A stretch of DNA of 33,939 bases. Origin: Leucothrix mucor (lineage in GTDB: Bacteria > Pseudomonadota > Gammaproteobacteria > Thiotrichales > Thiotrichaceae). Position numbers and translations under genes: made by a program. The stretch lies in the NCBI GenBank assembly GCA_015663245.1, contig DQSN01000199.1:1-33939 (forward strand). The letters run 5' to 3'. Positions 31,589-33,939 of this stretch are shown here, piece after piece (the first letter of the stretch is position 1; every line of letters begins with the position of its first letter). Below the pieces are notes generated by a model that made no database searches, was not told the origin of the DNA, and saw nothing but the letters and a program-made list of their open reading frames with translations.

Positions 31589-32404
31589 CTAATAAACTTT
31601 AAGTTCTTTTTTAAAATAAGTAAGCGGTACAAAATCGGCCACACAACGTATAACAGGAATCCATTCCGCTAGATGTTTAGCGGTAAACAGTCTGCCTTCG
31701 TGTTCATTTTCAAACACACCGTCATGTAAAAGCACTGTACCATTACGACCTGAGCACATTTGTGTCATTACATTGTCGAGAATCTTGGTTCCTTGCTGAT
31801 TCTTCTTGTCCCAATCAAAGCCCGACATCTCCCAACCAATATGAGTAAATCCATGCTGTTTTAATGCCTTCATCACTTGTGGTTTGTCTTTTTGATTAAA
31901 CCAACCATCGCCATAAGGTAGGCGAAAAGGTGCAGGATTACTGCTAAAGAAAGGCTGCAATATTTGCTTGGAGCGCTTGATATTGGATTGCAACTCAGCG
32001 GGCGATAATTGTGAGTGACGTAAATGCTCATAGCTATGTGAACCGATCAAATGACCGTCTTGTTTGATACGTTTTAGAATTTGGCGACGTTGCTGGCACA
32101 GTTGTAGAGATTTACAACTTACTTGGTTACGCCCTGTGCCACAGCTTTTACGATGGGCTTGGCAGTCAACTTTGTTGCCTAAGACAAAAAAAGTGGCGGG
32201 TATACGCTCACGTTTTAAAGTATTGAGAATTTGGGGTGTAACACTGCCCACGCCATCATCAAAACTCAGATGAATTTTAAAACGTTTATCTGCAGGGCAG
32301 TGATATTTTGCACGATAAGCGTCGCAGTCTTGCGCTACAACCGTGGAAATAAAAAACGCACTCAGTAATAAGCTACTGATAAATAATCGAACCATTGAAG
32401 CCAT
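31589..32404 (-). CDS. Secreted polysaccharide deacetylase (NodB homology)
   Basis: The enzyme has 271 residues with a signal peptide (MASMVRLFISSLLLSAFFIS, cleavage near VVAQ-DC). NodB motifs are in order: SFDDG (Asp49, Asp50), GSHSYEH (His123, His127 as metal ligands), RLPYGDG and TVLLHDG near the C-terminus. It should remove acetyl groups from N-acetylglucosamine-type polymers in the periplasm or outside. An insertion rich in Cys (CQAHRKSC...SCKSLQLC, about 81-103), together with other Cys, suggests disulfides. AGGA seven bases before the ATG supports the start. Substrate unknown (peptidoglycan, chitin-like or exopolysaccharide). Confidence 0.9.
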   Translation of the reverse strand: MASMVRLFISSLLLSAFFISTVVAQDCDAYRAKYHCPADKRFKIHLSFDDGVGSVTPQILNTLKRERIPATFFVLGNKVDCQAHRKSCGTGRNQVSCKSLQLCQQRRQILKRIKQDGHLIGSHSYEHLRHSQLSPAELQSNIKRSKQILQPFFSSNPAPFRLPYGDGWFNQKDKPQVMKALKQHGFTHIGWEMSGFDWDKKNQQGTKILDNVMTQMCSGRNGTVLLHDGVFENEHEGRLFTAKHLAEWIPVIRCVADFVPLTYFKKELKVY

Positions 32405-32510
32405 GTGGATGTCCTTATCCTACAGTGAAAGGGTAAAAGTGAAAGGGAGAATCAAAATCTAATATTTAAGAAGGTGCACCTATTTAGGTGTTTATTTCCT
32501 GGGGGTAGCC

Positions 32511-33722
32511 TTAACTACGGTATTCTGCATTGATAGTCACATATTCATGTGATAAATCCGATGTCCAGATACGCGCACTAGCATCACCTGCATTTAAGGC
32601 GATACGGATAGTAATTTCTTCTTTATCCATTTCTATTTGTCCTTGTTCTTCGGTATAGCTTTCTAGTGGCTCGCCTGCTTCAAGCAGTTGCGTATCACCC
32701 AGCCATAATGATAATTTGCTGACATCTAAAGCAGATACATTACTACGACCGATTGCCATTAATAAACGCCCCCAGTTTGGATCACTCGCAAACAAAGCCG
32801 TTTTGACCAGTGGTGATCTCGCTACTGTGTAAGCAACTTCACGCGCATAATCTTTATCTGGAGCAGACTCCACCTCGATAGTGACAAACTTTGTCGCACC
32901 TTCTGCATCACGAATAATAGCCTGTGCTAGTTGTTGGCAAACAGCATTGACTGCTTGCTGGAACTCTCCGCTACTTTCCGCCGTAATCACTCCGCCAGAT
33001 TGAGCCGAGGCTAATAAAACTAAGGAGTCATTAGTTGAAGTATCACCATCAACGGTGATCGCATTAAAAGAATCTGCAACAGCCTCATTTAATACTTGTT
33101 GTAGTAACTCTGCCTCAACACTCGCATCACACGCAACATAAGCCAATAGCGTTGCCATATTCGGCTCCATCATCCCAGACCCTTTTGCTATGCCTGTGAT
33201 GGTGACTGTTTTGCCATCAATTACCAACTGTTTACTGACACCTTTAGCAACAGTGTCGGTCGTCATAATACCCTCTGCCGCTAACATCCAATTGTCTTCT
33301 GCAAGCTGCTCAATAGCTTGAGGTAAACTCTTTTCAAATGGCTCAAGTGGCAATTGCTCACCAATCACTCCTGTAGAGAAAGGTAGAATACTATTACTGC
33401 TTAGCCCTGTCAGCCCCGCCAAAGTAGAGCAGGTTTGTAATGCATTATTTAAACCTTTTTCACCCGTACCTGCATTGGCATTACCTGCATTAATTAATAA
33501 GTAGCGCGGTGATGTGTTTTCATTTAAATGCTTACGACACAAAGTGACAGGTGCAGCACAAAACTTATTGAGTGTAAAAACGCCTACCGCAGTACCGCCT
33601 TCCGCCATTTTTATCAAAACCAAATCATTGCGATCTTTGTAGCGAATATTCGCCTCCACGGCGGATAAGCTAATACCTTTAACGGCTAGAAGTGATGTTG
33701 GTGCTTGTAAGTTGACGGGCAT
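32511..33722 (-). CDS. argJ: Bifunctional ornithine acetyltransferase/N-acetylglutamate synthase ArgJ
   Basis: This 403-residue enzyme of the cyclic arginine pathway transfers acetyl from N-acetylornithine to glutamate and, in bifunctional forms, also uses acetyl-CoA. The autoprocessing site is GSGMMEPNMATLLAYVACDA: cleavage before Thr191 gives alpha and beta chains with Thr191 as nucleophile. Oxyanion-type and substrate motifs FSTGVIGEQLP, TVDGDTSTNDSLVLLAS and DPNWGRLLMAIGRS are intact. It ends in YVTINAEYRS. AAGGAG seven bases before the ATG is a strong ribosome site. Cytoplasmic. Confidence 0.97.
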   Translation of the reverse strand: MPVNLQAPTSLLAVKGISLSAVEANIRYKDRNDLVLIKMAEGGTAVGVFTLNKFCAAPVTLCRKHLNENTSPRYLLINAGNANAGTGEKGLNNALQTCSTLAGLTGLSSNSILPFSTGVIGEQLPLEPFEKSLPQAIEQLAEDNWMLAAEGIMTTDTVAKGVSKQLVIDGKTVTITGIAKGSGMMEPNMATLLAYVACDASVEAELLQQVLNEAVADSFNAITVDGDTSTNDSLVLLASAQSGGVITAESSGEFQQAVNAVCQQLAQAIIRDAEGATKFVTIEVESAPDKDYAREVAYTVARSPLVKTALFASDPNWGRLLMAIGRSNVSALDVSKLSLWLGDTQLLEAGEPLESYTEEQGQIEMDKEEITIRIALNAGDASARIWTSDLSHEYVTINAEYRS

Positions 33723-33939
33723 AAAGAAGCTCCTTAGCTATGTAAATAATTTTATATATTGGGTGTTTCTTTAGGCATCGACTAAGCAGTGAAAATAAAA
33801 GTTAATGCCAACAAAACCTAGGGGGAATCCCACAAATCAATTATCCGCTATTTCTCAGATAATGACGACAAAAGAAATCTATTACATTCAATTCCCAACA
33901 AAAAAAGGCAACCCACTATTGATAAGCTCAATTTATCAA
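33723..33939. other. Upstream region of argJ to window end
   Basis: No gene is seen in these 217 bases. The argJ ribosome site AAGGAG is at the left end. At the right edge TTGATAA-GCTCAAT-TTATCAA (33919-33939) is a 7-bp inverted repeat of unknown role. I could not identify an ArgR-type operator with confidence. Confidence 0.4.

Noticed and set aside
32477-32490. CACCT-ATTT-AGGTG hairpin as the argJ terminator
   Set aside because: The stem is five pairs and on the minus strand it is not followed by a T-run. Left uncalled.

Overview
The window looks like a chromosomal segment of an AT-rich gammaproteobacterium. Genes such as srkA, argJ, a Nudix/ThiE-like fusion, an MNIO/DUF2063 pair and a urt-ure cluster fit that class. 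A relative of the sulfur-oxidising Thiotrichales is possible, but this is inference only. No rRNA, tRNA, CRISPR array or complete insertion sequence was seen.

Region 1 (1-457, minus) is the start of a restriction-enzyme-like gene (PD-(D/E)XK N-terminal domain) broken by an in-frame TAG. Region 2 (851-8812, plus) is a copper/silver-type RND efflux operon: a small secreted Cys/His protein, CusB-like adaptor, CusA-like pump and two tandem outer-membrane factors, the second a lipoprotein. Region 3 (8933-12520, minus, convergent with region 2) is a bufferin-type RiPP operon. It has two paralogous Cys-rich precursors, the DUF692 (MNIO) enzyme and its DUF2063 partner, preceded by msrB-msrA. Both precursors carry a lipoprotein lipobox instead of an ordinary Sec cleavage site, and a terminator-like hairpin follows each precursor gene. 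Together regions 2 and 3 read as an envelope copper-defence island: export, sequestration by a modified peptide, and repair of oxidised methionine. This is the most interesting system in the window.

Region 4 (13194-27864, minus) is a urea uptake and hydrolysis locus: urtABCDE (ABC importer), ureD, ureABC and ureE-(unknown 85-aa-class ORF)-ureF-ureG. A near-consensus sigma-54 promoter lies in front of urtA, with a weaker NtrC-like site upstream, which suggests nitrogen control. The locus is interrupted on both sides of ureD by toxin-antitoxin modules: AbrB/PIN between urtE and ureD, and a second AbrB/PIN pair plus a Phd-UPF0175/DUF3368 operon between ureD and ureA. The AbrB/PIN pair next to ureD is flanked by a 25-bp direct repeat of the ureD 3' end. 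The distal copy differs by one synonymous base and a different stop codon, as expected if a mobile cassette inserted at the gene end and restored it. A nuclease gene fragment and a REP/BIME-like palindromic element also sit in this gap.

Region 5 (28083-33722) holds a lipidated FKBP-type isomerase (minus), divergent srkA plus an overlapping secreted HExxH metalloprotease (plus), a Nudix/ThiE-like fusion, a secreted polysaccharide deacetylase and argJ (all minus). Several unrelated palindromic repeats lie in intergenic spaces: 15264-15304, 18875-18983, 26442-26504 and 30505-30585.
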